Positions 43,031 through 52,472 of a stretch of DNA of 64,000 nucleotides are shown one piece after another. Position 1 is the stretch's first letter. Each line of letters begins with the position of its first letter. The stretch comes from Glutamicibacter sp. B1. GTDB taxonomy: Bacteria > Actinomycetota > Actinomycetes > Actinomycetales > Micrococcaceae. The translations under genes and the position numbers were made by a program. The stretch covers positions 1,984,001 through 2,048,000 of the forward strand of contig NZ_CP125942.1 of NCBI RefSeq assembly GCF_039602135.1, given 5' to 3'. The notes under the pieces were generated by a model. It saw only the letters and a list, made by a program, of their open reading frames with translations, was not told the DNA's origin and made no database searches.

Positions 43031-43924
43031 TTACTCGCGTCCCAAATCGCGGTGACTGATGTTCACGCGCACGTTAGGGAACTGCGCAAGGCGCCGTCCA
43101 AGCTCAATGGTTGTTGCTACTGAGCGGTGCTTACCGCCGGTGCAGCCCACCGCAATAGTGGCGTAGTGCTTGTTCTCGCGGCGGTAGCCTTCGAACACCG
43201 GTTCCAACGCCTTGAGGTAGTTCTCAATGAACTCCTTGGTACCTTCTTGGCTCAGCACATAATCTGAAACTTCTTTGTCCTTACCGGTCTGGGGGCGCAG
43301 TTCAGGAACCCAGTGAGGGTTAGGGATAAATCGAACGTCGGCGACGTAGTTGGCGTCGGTCGGCAATCCGTATTTGAAGCCAAAGCTCATGACATTAATC
43401 CGAAGAATAATTGGACCGGATTCGCTAAATAATTCATTAACCGAGCGCGCCAGATCATGAACTGACATTGCGGTTGAATCCAAGATGATTTCAGCTGCTT
43501 CCCTCAGCTGTTCGGTAATACCGCGTTCAAGGGTAATACCGTCAACAATTCGCCCGTCACCCTGTAGTGGGTGCGGACGACGCCCCTGTTCAAAACGACG
43601 GATGAGAACTTCGTCGCTGGCGTTGAGGTAAACGAGTCTAAATTTAACGCCGCTGGAAGTCAGATGTGCCAGGGCATCTCGAATTTCTGGGAACATTTCC
43701 TTTGAACGGACGTCCATGACGACAGCCATCTTGGGAATCGAGCCCTGAGACCGGCTCATTAGCTCGGTCAGCGGTCCAAGCATGGCTGGTGGAAGGTTCT
43801 CAACCACGTACCACCCTTGGTCTTCTAGAGCATGGGCAACGGTGGTACGACCGGCACCTGACATGCCAGTTACGATCACAAGTTCCGACTCAGGCGGTTT
43901 TACAGCTTCATACTCAGCGGTCAT
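43031..43924 (-). CDS. rapZ: RapZ/YvcJ-type nucleotide-binding protein
   Basis: A 297-residue RapZ-family protein. The P-loop reads GMSGAGRTT (about 20-28); the usual lysine is arginine, which I recall as common in actinobacterial members. Further blocks: GWYVVENLPPAMLG, VMDVRSKEMF, RFEQGRRPHPL, MSFGFKYGLPTDANYVADVRFIPNPHW, and the C-terminal VAVGCTGGKHRSVATTIELGRRL. In E. coli RapZ controls glmS mRNA decay; the actinobacterial role is not established. It lies nine bases after uvrC. Confidence 0.94.
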   Translation of the reverse strand: MTAEYEAVKPPESELVIVTGMSGAGRTTVAHALEDQGWYVVENLPPAMLGPLTELMSRSQGSIPKMAVVMDVRSKEMFPEIRDALAHLTSSGVKFRLVYLNASDEVLIRRFEQGRRPHPLQGDGRIVDGITLERGITEQLREAAEIILDSTAMSVHDLARSVNELFSESGPIILRINVMSFGFKYGLPTDANYVADVRFIPNPHWVPELRPQTGKDKEVSDYVLSQEGTKEFIENYLKALEPVFEGYRRENKHYATIAVGCTGGKHRSVATTIELGRRLAQFPNVRVNISHRDLGRE

Positions 43925-43933
43925 ATTCCAAGG

Positions 43934-45880
43934 CTAGTCGACAATTTCGCCAGTCGTCATATTCACACCGCTAAGTGAAGCATCTTCAAGGTTTTCTTTG
44001 ATGATGGTCGCAAGTTTCTCACCGATACCTGGAACTTCGCACAGCTCTTCAATGCTTGCCGAACGGATCTTTTTCATTGAGCCAAAATGCTTACGCAGTG
44101 CTGTTTGCTTAGCTTTGCCGAGTCCGGGAATCGCGTCTAGTTCGGAGGAGATCATCGATTTTGCTCGCTTTTCGCGGTGGAAGGTGATTGCAAAACGGTG
44201 AGCCTCGTCGCGAAGTCGCTGCACAAGATAGAGTGCTGCCGAGGCACGCGGAAGAATAACCGGGAATGGGTCATCGGGAAGCCACAGCTCTTCCAAGCGT
44301 TTGGCGAGTCCAACCACTTGGATGTCATCGATCCCTAAGTCGTCCATGGCTTTTTGCGCCGCAGCAACCTGAGGTGGACCACCATCAACAATGACCAAGG
44401 ACGGTGGGTAGGAGAATTTCTTCTTTTCCATCTCACCTGTTGTGCCGTCCTCTACTGCCCCGGTGACGAAGACTGACGGGTCGACCTTCTCTTTGAGATA
44501 CCGGCTAAAACGCCGATAGATCACGTCGTACATGCTGGCAGTATCATCGCGTGCGGCTTCACCCGTGATGGAAAATTTTCGGTATTCGCTCTTTTTTGGA
44601 AGTCCATCTTCAAAGACCACCATTGATGCCACAACGTTCGTGCCCTGAGTGTGGGACGCGTCGTAGCATTCGATACGCAGCAATGCTTGCTCGGCCCCGA
44701 GTGCTTCTTGCAGTTCTTGCATTGCCAAAGAACGGGTCGTGATATCACCGGCTCGCTTTGATTTATGCAATCGTAAAGCTTGCTCCGCGTTCTCTTTCAC
44801 GGTGCCGGCTAGGGCTGCTTTGTCCCCCCGCTGTGCCACACGCAGAGATACCTTCGAACCGCGTAGCTCCGAAAGCCAGGTGGTGACATCATTGATGTCT
44901 TCTGGCAATGCAGGTACGAGAATTTCGCGTGGAATCCGATCCGCATGGTCGGCATAAATCTGCGTCAAGAGCTGCTCGACGAATTCGGCGTCGGAAGCGT
45001 CGGCAACTTTTTCAACGACCCATCCTCGTTGCGAACGGATGCGGCCGTCGCGCACATGGAATACCTGAACTGCGGCTTCAAGTTCGTCTCCATGCACACC
45101 AAAGATGTCGGCCTCAGTGCGATCGTCAAGGACCACAGCGTTGCGTTCAAAGACGCGATTCAGTGCAGCGATGTCATCGCGGTATCGAGCAGCCTTTTCG
45201 TACTCAAGTTCAGCGACTGCTTCTTGCATCTTAGTCGTCAGGGCCTTGGTGAATTTTGTGGCTTCACCGTTCATGAACGTGCATAAGTCATCGGCGAGTT
45301 GACGGTGGTCTTCTTCGCTAATTCTTCCCACGCACGGTGCCGAACACTTATCGATATATCCCAGCAGGCAGGGTCGGCCTGATGCTTCTGCCCGGTTGAA
45401 CACTCCCGGAGCGCAACTTCGAACGGGGAAGACGCGTAAGAGCGTATCGAGAGTTTCGCGAATAGCCTTGGCTGGATAAAAAGGCCCAAAATATTTGACA
45501 CCCTTGCGCTTATCGCCACGCATAACGAGTGCTCTGGGGTATTTTTCATTGAGCGTGACAGCAAGGTACGGGTAGGTCTTGTCGTCTCGGAAAACGATGT
45601 TAAATCGAGGGTTATATTCCTTGATCCAAACGAATTCCAACTGCAGCGCCTCTAGCTCCGAGCCGACTACAGTCCACTCGACGCTACCCGCGGTAAATAC
45701 CATAGCCCGTGTTTTGGGCGTCAACCGGTCAGGGTTAGCAAAATAGGAGGTTAACCGATTACGGAGGACCTTGGCTTTTCCAACATAGATCACGCGGCCA
45801 TGTTCATCGCGGAAGCGGTAAACGCCTGGTTTGGTTGGAATATCCGAGGTTTTCGGACGGTAACTTGCTGGATCAGCCAT
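43934..45880 (-). CDS. uvrC: Excinuclease ABC subunit C
   Basis: A 648-residue UvrC that makes both incisions in nucleotide excision repair. GIY-YIG nuclease at the N terminus (KPGVYRFRDEHGRVIYVGKAKVLRNRLTSYF, about 18-48), a cysteine-containing linker (CLLGYIDKCSAPC), a UVR UvrB-binding motif (MQEAVAELEYEKAARYRDDI), the RNase H-like half with CYDASHTQGTNVVASMVVFEDG, and helix-hairpin-helix motifs at the end (LDAIPGLGKAKQTALRKHFG, LCEVPGIGEKLATII). Only three bases separate it from the preceding acyltransferase gene. Confidence 0.97.
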   Translation of the reverse strand: MADPASYRPKTSDIPTKPGVYRFRDEHGRVIYVGKAKVLRNRLTSYFANPDRLTPKTRAMVFTAGSVEWTVVGSELEALQLEFVWIKEYNPRFNIVFRDDKTYPYLAVTLNEKYPRALVMRGDKRKGVKYFGPFYPAKAIRETLDTLLRVFPVRSCAPGVFNRAEASGRPCLLGYIDKCSAPCVGRISEEDHRQLADDLCTFMNGEATKFTKALTTKMQEAVAELEYEKAARYRDDIAALNRVFERNAVVLDDRTEADIFGVHGDELEAAVQVFHVRDGRIRSQRGWVVEKVADASDAEFVEQLLTQIYADHADRIPREILVPALPEDINDVTTWLSELRGSKVSLRVAQRGDKAALAGTVKENAEQALRLHKSKRAGDITTRSLAMQELQEALGAEQALLRIECYDASHTQGTNVVASMVVFEDGLPKKSEYRKFSITGEAARDDTASMYDVIYRRFSRYLKEKVDPSVFVTGAVEDGTTGEMEKKKFSYPPSLVIVDGGPPQVAAAQKAMDDLGIDDIQVVGLAKRLEELWLPDDPFPVILPRASAALYLVQRLRDEAHRFAITFHREKRAKSMISSELDAIPGLGKAKQTALRKHFGSMKKIRSASIEELCEVPGIGEKLATIIKENLEDASLSGVNMTTGEIVD

Positions 45881-45883
45881 AGG

Positions 45884-46555
45884 TTATTTCGCGTCTGGAG
45901 GTAACTGGTTGTATGAATCCACACGCTCTTGGCCAGAAAGCTCAGCAATAGCATCCACGATCTGGTCCGTCGCTTGACGACGCTGAGGTAGCGGATGTTT
46001 GCGGCCCAGCTGATCGAAGTGCAGTGGTTCACCGTAATGAATATGGAATTTTGCTGGCTTGAAACCTTTTGAACCTGCTGGCTGCAATTTCTCGGTTCCA
46101 ATGAGGCCCACTGGAACTACAGGGACGCCAGTGGTCAGTGCGAGCCAACCCACGCCGGTACGCCCACGGTAGAGTTTGCCGTCTCGCGAACGGGTCCCTT
46201 CGGGGTAAATGCCGATGCCGCCGCCTTCTTCGATAATGTCAACCAAAGAGTCCAGCGCAGCCACTGAAGCAGCTTGTTCACCACGTTGCACAGGAATTGA
46301 GCCAACTGATTCGAAGAAGTTCTTCATCAGCCGTCCCTTGATGCCTGGGGTGGTGAAGTACTCCGCCTTCGCAAAGAAGGCAACATCGCGAGGAGTCAGT
46401 GCCTGGATAATTAGCGAGTCAAAAAATGAAAGGTGATTCGAAGCAACGATGAATCCGCCCTCTTTGGGCACATTCTCAAGTCCGGTTACTTCGGCGCGAC
46501 AAACGCCATGGATAATTCCGCGAATCGAGGCGCGGGTCATGGTGTAGATGCTCAT
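45884..46555 (-). CDS. Lysophospholipid acyltransferase family protein (PlsC-like)
   Basis: A 223-residue 1-acylglycerol-3-phosphate acyltransferase-like protein: VASNHLSFFDSLII contains the catalytic H-x4-D, then GSIPVQRG, and YPEGTRSRDGKLYRGRTGVGWLAL is the glycerol-phosphate-binding EGTR block. Members acylate lysophosphatidate or related lipids at the membrane; one N-terminal hydrophobic stretch is present. The gene lies between an HAD phosphatase gene (no gap) and uvrC (three bases), so it is co-transcribed with repair genes; whether this is functional or only positional is unknown. Confidence 0.9.
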   Translation of the reverse strand: MSIYTMTRASIRGIIHGVCRAEVTGLENVPKEGGFIVASNHLSFFDSLIIQALTPRDVAFFAKAEYFTTPGIKGRLMKNFFESVGSIPVQRGEQAASVAALDSLVDIIEEGGGIGIYPEGTRSRDGKLYRGRTGVGWLALTTGVPVVPVGLIGTEKLQPAGSKGFKPAKFHIHYGEPLHFDQLGRKHPLPQRRQATDQIVDAIAELSGQERVDSYNQLPPDAK

Positions 46556-47260
46556 TTATTTTGCACCTTCCTGCATGACATTAGTTTCCATTTCTATCGA
46601 AGTGGCGGCTTGTTCTCCGAGAAGAACGCCTGCCAGTTCTCTGACGTTGTTGACTTGGTAGTTGGCGCGAGCCAATTCATCGCCCTGAGCGAATCCCCAC
46701 GCCACACCAATCGAGGCAACGGAATTCTCTCGGGCGGCGTCGAGGTCGTAATACCGGTCCCCTACGACAACGCTGGTTGTGGCATCAACACCGGCATGCG
46801 ACAAGGCTTCTGCCACAATGTGCGTCTTGCTTGATCCGTGGGTACCATGTTCGTCGGCATTCCCATGGATCGCGTCAAGGTGTGCTGTCAGGCCTTTACG
46901 GTCGAGAAGCAGCCTTGCGATGTTCACGGGTTTTGCGGTGGTCACTGCTACGTAAATATTCTCGCGACGAAGGGCATCCAGAAGTGGAATAATTCCCGGA
47001 TAGACCCGAGACTCGTCCATGCCAACTTCTTCGTAGCGGTCGCGGTATGCAGCAATGATGGAGTCAATGTTTTTGTCGGTCACCCCATCAAGGGTGCGCA
47101 ACCCGACTTGCAATGGTGGTCCCACTAGAGCTTCAACACGTGCCTCACCTGGATCCGAAAGACCGTGGGCCACGAGGGCATGACGAATCCCCGAAGTAAT
47201 GGCACCTGCAGGGTCGACGAGGGTCCCGTCAAGATCAAAGAACACACTTGTTACCGACAT
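46556..47260 (-). CDS. HAD-family hydrolase (phosphoglycolate phosphatase-like)
   Basis: A 234-residue HAD phosphatase: motif I FFDLDGTLVDP with the nucleophile Asp at the N terminus, a helical cap domain, motif II VAVTTAKP, and motif III/IV SVVVGDRYYDLDAAREN. It resembles phosphoglycolate phosphatase (Gph) and PpaX; no substrate can be fixed from sequence. ATG 47260 or GTG 47266 could start it. It abuts the PlsC-like gene, and both probably lead the uvrC-rapZ-yvcK-whiA transcript. Confidence 0.88.
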   Translation of the reverse strand: MSVTSVFFDLDGTLVDPAGAITSGIRHALVAHGLSDPGEARVEALVGPPLQVGLRTLDGVTDKNIDSIIAAYRDRYEEVGMDESRVYPGIIPLLDALRRENIYVAVTTAKPVNIARLLLDRKGLTAHLDAIHGNADEHGTHGSSKTHIVAEALSHAGVDATTSVVVGDRYYDLDAARENSVASIGVAWGFAQGDELARANYQVNNVRELAGVLLGEQAATSIEMETNVMQEGAK

Positions 47261-47290
47261 ATTCACTTAGCCATCTTCCCATGAAGCAGG

Positions 47291-47338
47291 CGCGGGTCAG
47301 GAATCCATGACCGAAAAGGCATATTTTCCTGATCCGCG
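47291..47338. terminator. Long inverted repeat between uvrA and the HAD gene
   Basis: CGCGGGTCAGGAA (47291-47303) pairs with TTCCTGATCCGCG (47326-47338), 13 bp with one wobble. It lies just past the uvrA stop on the minus strand. A T tract follows only on the plus-strand side, so its role as uvrA terminator is uncertain. Confidence 0.4.
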
Positions 47339-47347
47339 TCCCTTTTT

Positions 47348-50218
47348 CTAAAGGATTTCAGCCAAGAACTTTCCTGTGTGTGATTCGCTGACCTTAGCCA
47401 CCTTTTCAGGAGTTCCGGTTGCCAGAATCGTGCCACCACCGGAGCCACCTTCAGGACCAAGATCAATTACCCAGTCTGCGGACTTGATGACATCGAGGTT
47501 GTGCTCGATGGTCAGGACAGTATTGCCCTTGTCCACCAGACCTTGAAGTACCTTCAGTAGCTTTCGAATATCTTCGAAGTGAAGACCGGTGGTTGGTTCA
47601 TCCAAGACGTAGATAGAACGACCGTTTGAACGCTTCTGAAGTTCGGCTGCTAGTTTCACTCGCTGCGCTTCACCGCCAGAGAGCGTGGTCGCTGGCTGTC
47701 CCAGTCGAACATAACCCAATCCGACATCGACCAAGGTCCGCAGATGACGGGCGATAGGCGTGAATGCACTGAAGAATTCCGCTCCTTCGGCGATAGGCAT
47801 ATCCAGCACGTCTGCGATGTTTTTGCCCTTATAGAGCACCTGCAAAGTTTCTCGGTTATAGCGAGCACCGTGGCAAACTTCGCATGGCACATAAACATCT
47901 GGCAGGAAGTTCATCTCAATCTTGAGAGTTCCATCGCCCGAGCAGGCTTCGCAGCGTCCACCCTTAACGTTGAAGGAGAACCTACCTGGCTGATAGCCAC
48001 GCAGCTTCGCTTCGTTGGTCTCCGCGAAAAGCTTACGAATGTGGTCAAAAACGCCGGTGTACGTTGCAGGGTTTGATCTTGGCGTGCGACCGATCGGTGA
48101 CTGATCGACGTGGACAACCTTGTCGAGGTGTTCCAAGCCGAGAACGCGTGTGTGCCGTCCTGGAACTTGCTTGGCACCGTTGAGCTTGTTGGCCAACACC
48201 TTGTACAAAATGTCGTTAACCAAGGTGGATTTACCAGAACCGGATACACCGGTGACCGCGGTGAGCAAGCCTAGCGGGAACTCCACAGAAACATTCTGCA
48301 GGTTGTTTTCGCTGGCTCCTACAACCTTGAGCTTGCGACCCTTATCAACCTTGCGACGCTTGGCCGGAACGTCAATCTTCTTTCGCCCCGATAGGTAGTC
48401 GCCGGTCAACGACTGAGTATTGGCTTTCAGCCCTTCCACAGAGCCTGAATGGACCACTTCACCGCCGTGCTCACCGGCACCTGGTCCAATGTCCACGATC
48501 CAGTCAGCTTCGGCGATCGTATCTTCGTCGTGTTCCACCACGATGAGAGTGTTGCCTAAGGAGCGAAGGTGCAACAAGGTGTCAATTAGGCGGCGATTGT
48601 CGCGCTGGTGCAAACCGATCGATGGTTCGTCAAGCACATACAGCACGCCAACGAGACCGGAACCAATTTGCGTCGCCAAGCGAATTCGCTGGGCTTCACC
48701 ACCGGAAAGAGTTCCAGCGGCACGCTCAAGGGTCAGGTATTCCAACCCCACGTCCAGTAGGAACTTCATACGAGCGTCAATTTCCTTTAGAACCTGTGCG
48801 GCGATTTTCGCTTCACGGGCCGAAAGCTCGATGGTCGATAGGAAGTTCGCTGCACTACGCAAATCCATCGCGGATACTTCAGCAATGGAACGTCCGCCGA
48901 CCAGCACCGAGAGTGAAGCCGGGTTCAGACGGGCTCCCCCACACGTTGGGCAAGGAATCTGACGCATGTACTGCTCGTAACGGTCGCGTGCATGATCAGA
49001 CTCTGTTTCTTCATGCTTACGGTGCACATAGGAAATGACACCTTCAAAACCTGTCGAGTACTTACGCTCACGTCCGAAGCGGTTCTTGTACTGGACCACA
49101 ACCTTGTGGTCCTTACCGTTAAGGATTGCTTCGCGAGCCTTGGCTGGCAGATCTTTCCATTGCGTGTTCAATGTAAAGCCAAGCTCGTTGCCCAGGCCTT
49201 CGATCAGGCGGTTCCAGTACTCAGTAGTTGCTTTACCCAAGGACCATGGAGCGATGGCCCCGTCAGCTAGGGTAACTTCCGGATCAGGGACGATGAGGTG
49301 CTCATCAACTTCCAGCTTGGTACCAATACCCGAGCATGCGGAGCAGGCACCAAATGGATTATTGAAGGAGAAGGTACGTGGTTCGATTTCGTCGATGGCT
49401 AGCGGATGCTCATTCGGGCAAGCCAGGTTCTCTGAGAACGCACGAACTCGCTGCGGGTCCGACGCCTCAAGATCAACAAAGTCCGCCAACACACGGCCAT
49501 CGGCGATCCCCAGTGCGGTTTCGATCGAATCGGTCAGACGCTGACGCGCATCTTCCTTGATGGCCAGTCGGTCTACCACTACTTCGATGGTGTGCTTGAC
49601 CTGTTTAGCCAACTTTGGAGGGTCATTGAGCTGAATCGTCTCGCCATCAACGCGAGCACGTGCAAAGCCCTTTGAGGAGAGCTCGGCGAAGAGGTCGACG
49701 AACTCGCCCTTACGAGCGCGAACCACTGGTGCAAGGATCTGGAAGCGCGTCTTCTCTGGCAGCTCCATGAGCTGATCCACGATCTGCTGCGGTGTCTGCT
49801 TAGAGATTGGTTCATGACAGATTGGGCAATGTGGGCGGCCGACTCGCGCCCACAGAAGACGCATGTAATCGTAGACTTCCGTGATCGTGCCAACGGTAGA
49901 TCTAGGGTTGCGACTCGTGGATTTCTGGTCAATCGACACTGCTGGCGACAGGCCTTCAATGAAGTCAACGTCTGGCTTATCCACTTGTCCGAGGAACATT
50001 CGGGCGTAGGCAGAAAGGGATTCGACATAGCGTCGCTGACCTTCAGCGAAGATCGTGTCGAAAGCCAGTGAAGATTTTCCGGATCCGGAGAGTCCGGTGA
50101 AGACGATCATCGCATCTCGCGGCAGATCGATGTCTACATTTTTCAGGTTGTGCTCACGCGCGCCCTTAACGACCAGTCGTGTGAGATCTGTTTTCTTGCT
50201 CTCTGCAGTAATAGCCAC
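47348..50218 (-). CDS. uvrA: Excinuclease ABC subunit A
   Basis: A 956-residue UvrA, the damage sensor of nucleotide excision repair. First ATPase: [40 protein letters not shown]; zinc modules CPICHEP and, in the C half, [27 protein letters not shown]; second ATPase: [18 protein letters not shown]; signatures [12 protein letters not shown] and [12 protein letters not shown], followed by Walker [12 protein letters not shown] and [14 protein letters not shown] 50218 is the start. The promoter contains TAGTAT six bases before the GTG (leaderless) and a LexA-like box over the -35. It forms UvrABC with uvrC (this window) and uvrB (12 kb away). Confidence 0.98.
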   Translation of the reverse strand: MAITAESKKTDLTRLVVKGAREHNLKNVDIDLPRDAMIVFTGLSGSGKSSLAFDTIFAEGQRRYVESLSAYARMFLGQVDKPDVDFIEGLSPAVSIDQKSTSRNPRSTVGTITEVYDYMRLLWARVGRPHCPICHEPISKQTPQQIVDQLMELPEKTRFQILAPVVRARKGEFVDLFAELSSKGFARARVDGETIQLNDPPKLAKQVKHTIEVVVDRLAIKEDARQRLTDSIETALGIADGRVLADFVDLEASDPQRVRAFSENLACPNEHPLAIDEIEPRTFSFNNPFGACSACSGIGTKLEVDEHLIVPDPEVTLADGAIAPWSLGKATTEYWNRLIEGLGNELGFTLNTQWKDLPAKAREAILNGKDHKVVVQYKNRFGRERKYSTGFEGVISYVHRKHEETESDHARDRYEQYMRQIPCPTCGGARLNPASLSVLVGGRSIAEVSAMDLRSAANFLSTIELSAREAKIAAQVLKEIDARMKFLLDVGLEYLTLERAAGTLSGGEAQRIRLATQIGSGLVGVLYVLDEPSIGLHQRDNRRLIDTLLHLRSLGNTLIVVEHDEDTIAEADWIVDIGPGAGEHGGEVVHSGSVEGLKANTQSLTGDYLSGRKKIDVPAKRRKVDKGRKLKVVGASENNLQNVSVEFPLGLLTAVTGVSGSGKSTLVNDILYKVLANKLNGAKQVPGRHTRVLGLEHLDKVVHVDQSPIGRTPRSNPATYTGVFDHIRKLFAETNEAKLRGYQPGRFSFNVKGGRCEACSGDGTLKIEMNFLPDVYVPCEVCHGARYNRETLQVLYKGKNIADVLDMPIAEGAEFFSAFTPIARHLRTLVDVGLGYVRLGQPATTLSGGEAQRVKLAAELQKRSNGRSIYVLDEPTTGLHFEDIRKLLKVLQGLVDKGNTVLTIEHNLDVIKSADWVIDLGPEGGSGGGTILATGTPEKVAKVSESHTGKFLAEIL

Positions 50219-50224
50219 GAAGCC

Positions 50225-50259
50225 ATACTAATCGAAAACTGCTTCGAATAAGTGTACGA
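50225..50259 (-). promoter_or_regulatory. uvrA promoter with LexA-like SOS box
   Basis: On the minus strand, -10 TAGTAT (50225-50230) stands six bases before GTG 50218. TCGAAT-AAGT-GTACGA (50244-50259) matches the actinobacterial/Gram-positive LexA pattern TCGAAC-N4-GTTCGA at 10 of 12 fixed positions and covers the -35 region, the position for SOS repression. Confidence 0.6.
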
Positions 50260-50328
50260 ATGGTCCTATCTCACAGAAATTTTTCCCTAGGCTGATTTAC
50301 CGTCTCGGCGAGCGCCGTTCTGGCGCTC

Positions 50329-51888
50329 CTATTGCGAAGCACCTGACAAGCGGTATGCCACCATTCCCTCAACCTGGCTTAGGACAACGACATCTTCATG
50401 TGTAAATCCTGCCCTTCTAAATTCCTCCACGTTCGGGATGGCATCCGTAGGTTTCCACGAACCTCTTTTGCAAACCGTCTGAGCATCAGTGAAATAGCTG
50501 TCCCTTGATGCTTTGTGCGTTCCTGGGGTTTTGGTACCTAGAGTCGCGGAGTAAATATAGTAAGGATCGCGCTCGACCGTGCACAGTACATTTGCTCCAA
50601 CTGCATTTTCTAACGGGGCGATCGAACCATCCGAGTTGTTTACGACTTGCTCGCCCTCATCCAATGGAAGGATGGGCGTTGCCGTATTCTGCAATGGAGT
50701 ACCGGCACCTTCATTTGTTTTGGAATGCTCTAAGGGATCGCTGAGTCTGTACTCCCATTTTCTCTTACCGGTTTTACTGTCGATTCCTACGGCCTTCCAG
50801 GTAAGATCATCCGTTTTCGTACGGTAATGATCTTTGCGTGTGGTGGTTAGCGTTTGCTTTCCACCGTCGTAGTAGCACAGCACAACTGTGTCGCCGGTGG
50901 CGCTGATCTTCCAAGGCATTACTGAGCCACAGGATGTTGCCACACCTTTTTGTTGCCAAAGGGTACGTCCGGTGTTCGCATCCAATGCAACAAATTTCGA
51001 CAAGTCTTCAGCACGATAGACGGCTTTCTTCTTGTCGGTATCAAAAAAATCGTATTTGGCATGCGAACCATACCCGAGAAGTATGTCTTCATTGTCTTCT
51101 ACGGTGTCCCACTTCCATCCGCTAGTGGTAGAAATACCCTTGGCAAATACTTGCTCGTAGGGTCGTTTCCAAACGGTCTGGGCGTCGTTGGAATAGCTCA
51201 ACATTTCTCGATCGGAGTCATACCAGTATGCGATGAGCCCTTCCCCCAGCCTGCTTCCGCCCTGTTGGAGGCCGTATTCAATTTGGTTTGTCGTTTTCTC
51301 AGTCCACTGCTTTTTGGACCAATCAAATTTCAAATATTGGTATTCGGAGAATTTCTCCTTACGGGCTTTTGCGCCCTCTGTACAGAAGGTCTTGCCGCAG
51401 ATATAGGGACGCTCACCCCAGTAGCCAAAATTCTCCTTGGACGCATACTGTTTCCCATTGGAGACGTCAGCAATTTTCAGCTGCCCGTAGGTCCCAGTCT
51501 TCGTGCCCAAATAAGCCACATAATTTTTACCCTCGTGCTCAACTATTTTGATGTCCGGTGCGATGCCCCTGAAATCTGAGGCTCCCAACGCTTCGTCTTT
51601 CCAAAGTTGTTTGCCGTTTTTCAAATTCCGAGCGATGACTTCCGTCTGTGGACCTTGCCGCCGATAAGCAATGGCCACATCACCGGATACCTGAACATCT
51701 GAGACGAGCACTTCATCGCTTTTCCACGCGATTTTGGCGGGCACTTCTCCACGTTCTTCCGAAACCTTAGGTACCGGCTCTGCCGTAGTTGGCGTACATC
51801 CAGCAAGCCCATGTCCGAGAATCAGTACGGCCAAAACTATGACGGTGACACCCACGGAGTGTAGGTGAGCATTTCTGTTGGAGCTCAC
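50329..51888 (-). CDS. Predicted lipoprotein with PQQ-like beta-propeller repeats
   Basis: A 519-residue exported lipoprotein. The N terminus has a signal peptide with hydrophobic core VGVTVIVLAVLILGHGLAGC and lipobox LAGC (C31). The mature part contains repeated blocks of the type ARNLKNGKQLWKDEA, LDANTGRTLWQQKG and IDSKTGKRKWEYRL, the Trp-docking pattern of PQQ/BamB-like beta-propellers, so it is probably a surface scaffold rather than an enzyme. GTG 51888 with AGGAAAACACC upstream is chosen; a longer frame upstream is less likely. Base composition looks more AT-rich than its neighbours. It is possibly controlled by the upstream GntR-type gene; its function is unknown. Confidence 0.82.
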   Translation of the reverse strand: MSSNRNAHLHSVGVTVIVLAVLILGHGLAGCTPTTAEPVPKVSEERGEVPAKIAWKSDEVLVSDVQVSGDVAIAYRRQGPQTEVIARNLKNGKQLWKDEALGASDFRGIAPDIKIVEHEGKNYVAYLGTKTGTYGQLKIADVSNGKQYASKENFGYWGERPYICGKTFCTEGAKARKEKFSEYQYLKFDWSKKQWTEKTTNQIEYGLQQGGSRLGEGLIAYWYDSDREMLSYSNDAQTVWKRPYEQVFAKGISTTSGWKWDTVEDNEDILLGYGSHAKYDFFDTDKKKAVYRAEDLSKFVALDANTGRTLWQQKGVATSCGSVMPWKISATGDTVVLCYYDGGKQTLTTTRKDHYRTKTDDLTWKAVGIDSKTGKRKWEYRLSDPLEHSKTNEGAGTPLQNTATPILPLDEGEQVVNNSDGSIAPLENAVGANVLCTVERDPYYIYSATLGTKTPGTHKASRDSYFTDAQTVCKRGSWKPTDAIPNVEEFRRAGFTHEDVVVLSQVEGMVAYRLSGASQ

Positions 51889-52010
51889 GGTGTTTTCCTG
51901 CCCTCGGGAACTTTGGCTAGTTCCAGAGTGTAGACCCGAGTCCAAACACCGCCCGAAGGTTTTCCACAGCCTTCTACTTCTTGACCGCGGAACTCACTTC
52001 AGGGGACTAT

Positions 52011-52388
52011 CTAGCGAGGCAGTGAGCTAAATGCGGCGCGTAGGTATTTCACTGCCGTCGCTTCGTCCACAGACCACATCTGAGCAATGCGGGCCAAATC
52101 GGCCGCGGCATCACTAACTTCTTGTTCGGCCCGGTTCTCTGCTGCTTGGATAACGGTTCCGTGACGCCCTCGTGTTACTACGGCGCCTTGCAGTTCAAGT
52201 TCTTTATAAACCTTGGCCACCGTGTTAACGGCAAGATTCAATGATCCAGACAATGCACGTACGGAGGGAAGTTTAGTACCCGGCGCCAATTTTCCTTTAG
52301 CTATTGCCGAAAGGATCTGTTCGCGGACTTGCTGGTACGGCGCCACAGCGGATTTCGGATCAATTTTGATGAATCCCAATTCACTCAT
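52011..52388 (-). CDS. GntR-family transcriptional regulator (YtrA type)
   Basis: A 125-residue regulator. The winged HTH is PYQQVREQILSAIAKGKLAPGTKLPSVRALSGSLNLAVNTVAKVYKELELQGAVVTRGRHGTVI, followed by only a short helical tail, which defines the YtrA subfamily. YtrA regulators normally control ABC transporter genes; none is adjacent, and the nearest downstream gene encodes a lipoprotein. ATG 52388 with GGAG six bases upstream is preferred over ATG 52400. It is divergent from an MBL hydrolase. Confidence 0.92.
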   Translation of the reverse strand: MSELGFIKIDPKSAVAPYQQVREQILSAIAKGKLAPGTKLPSVRALSGSLNLAVNTVAKVYKELELQGAVVTRGRHGTVIQAAENRAEQEVSDAAADLARIAQMWSVDEATAVKYLRAAFSSLPR

Positions 52389-52460
52389 GCTCTGCTCCAT
52401 TCTTTAGGACTCTGACTTCCTCTGACCCCGAGCCTATCGCGTTGAACATATTTTCCGTCG

Positions 52461-52472
52461 TAGTGTGTTGGT
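52461..52472 (+). promoter_or_regulatory. -10 element of likely leaderless MBL-hydrolase mRNA
   Basis: TAGTGT (52461-52466) is followed by six bases and ATG 52473, with no Shine-Dalgarno sequence. Confidence 0.45.
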
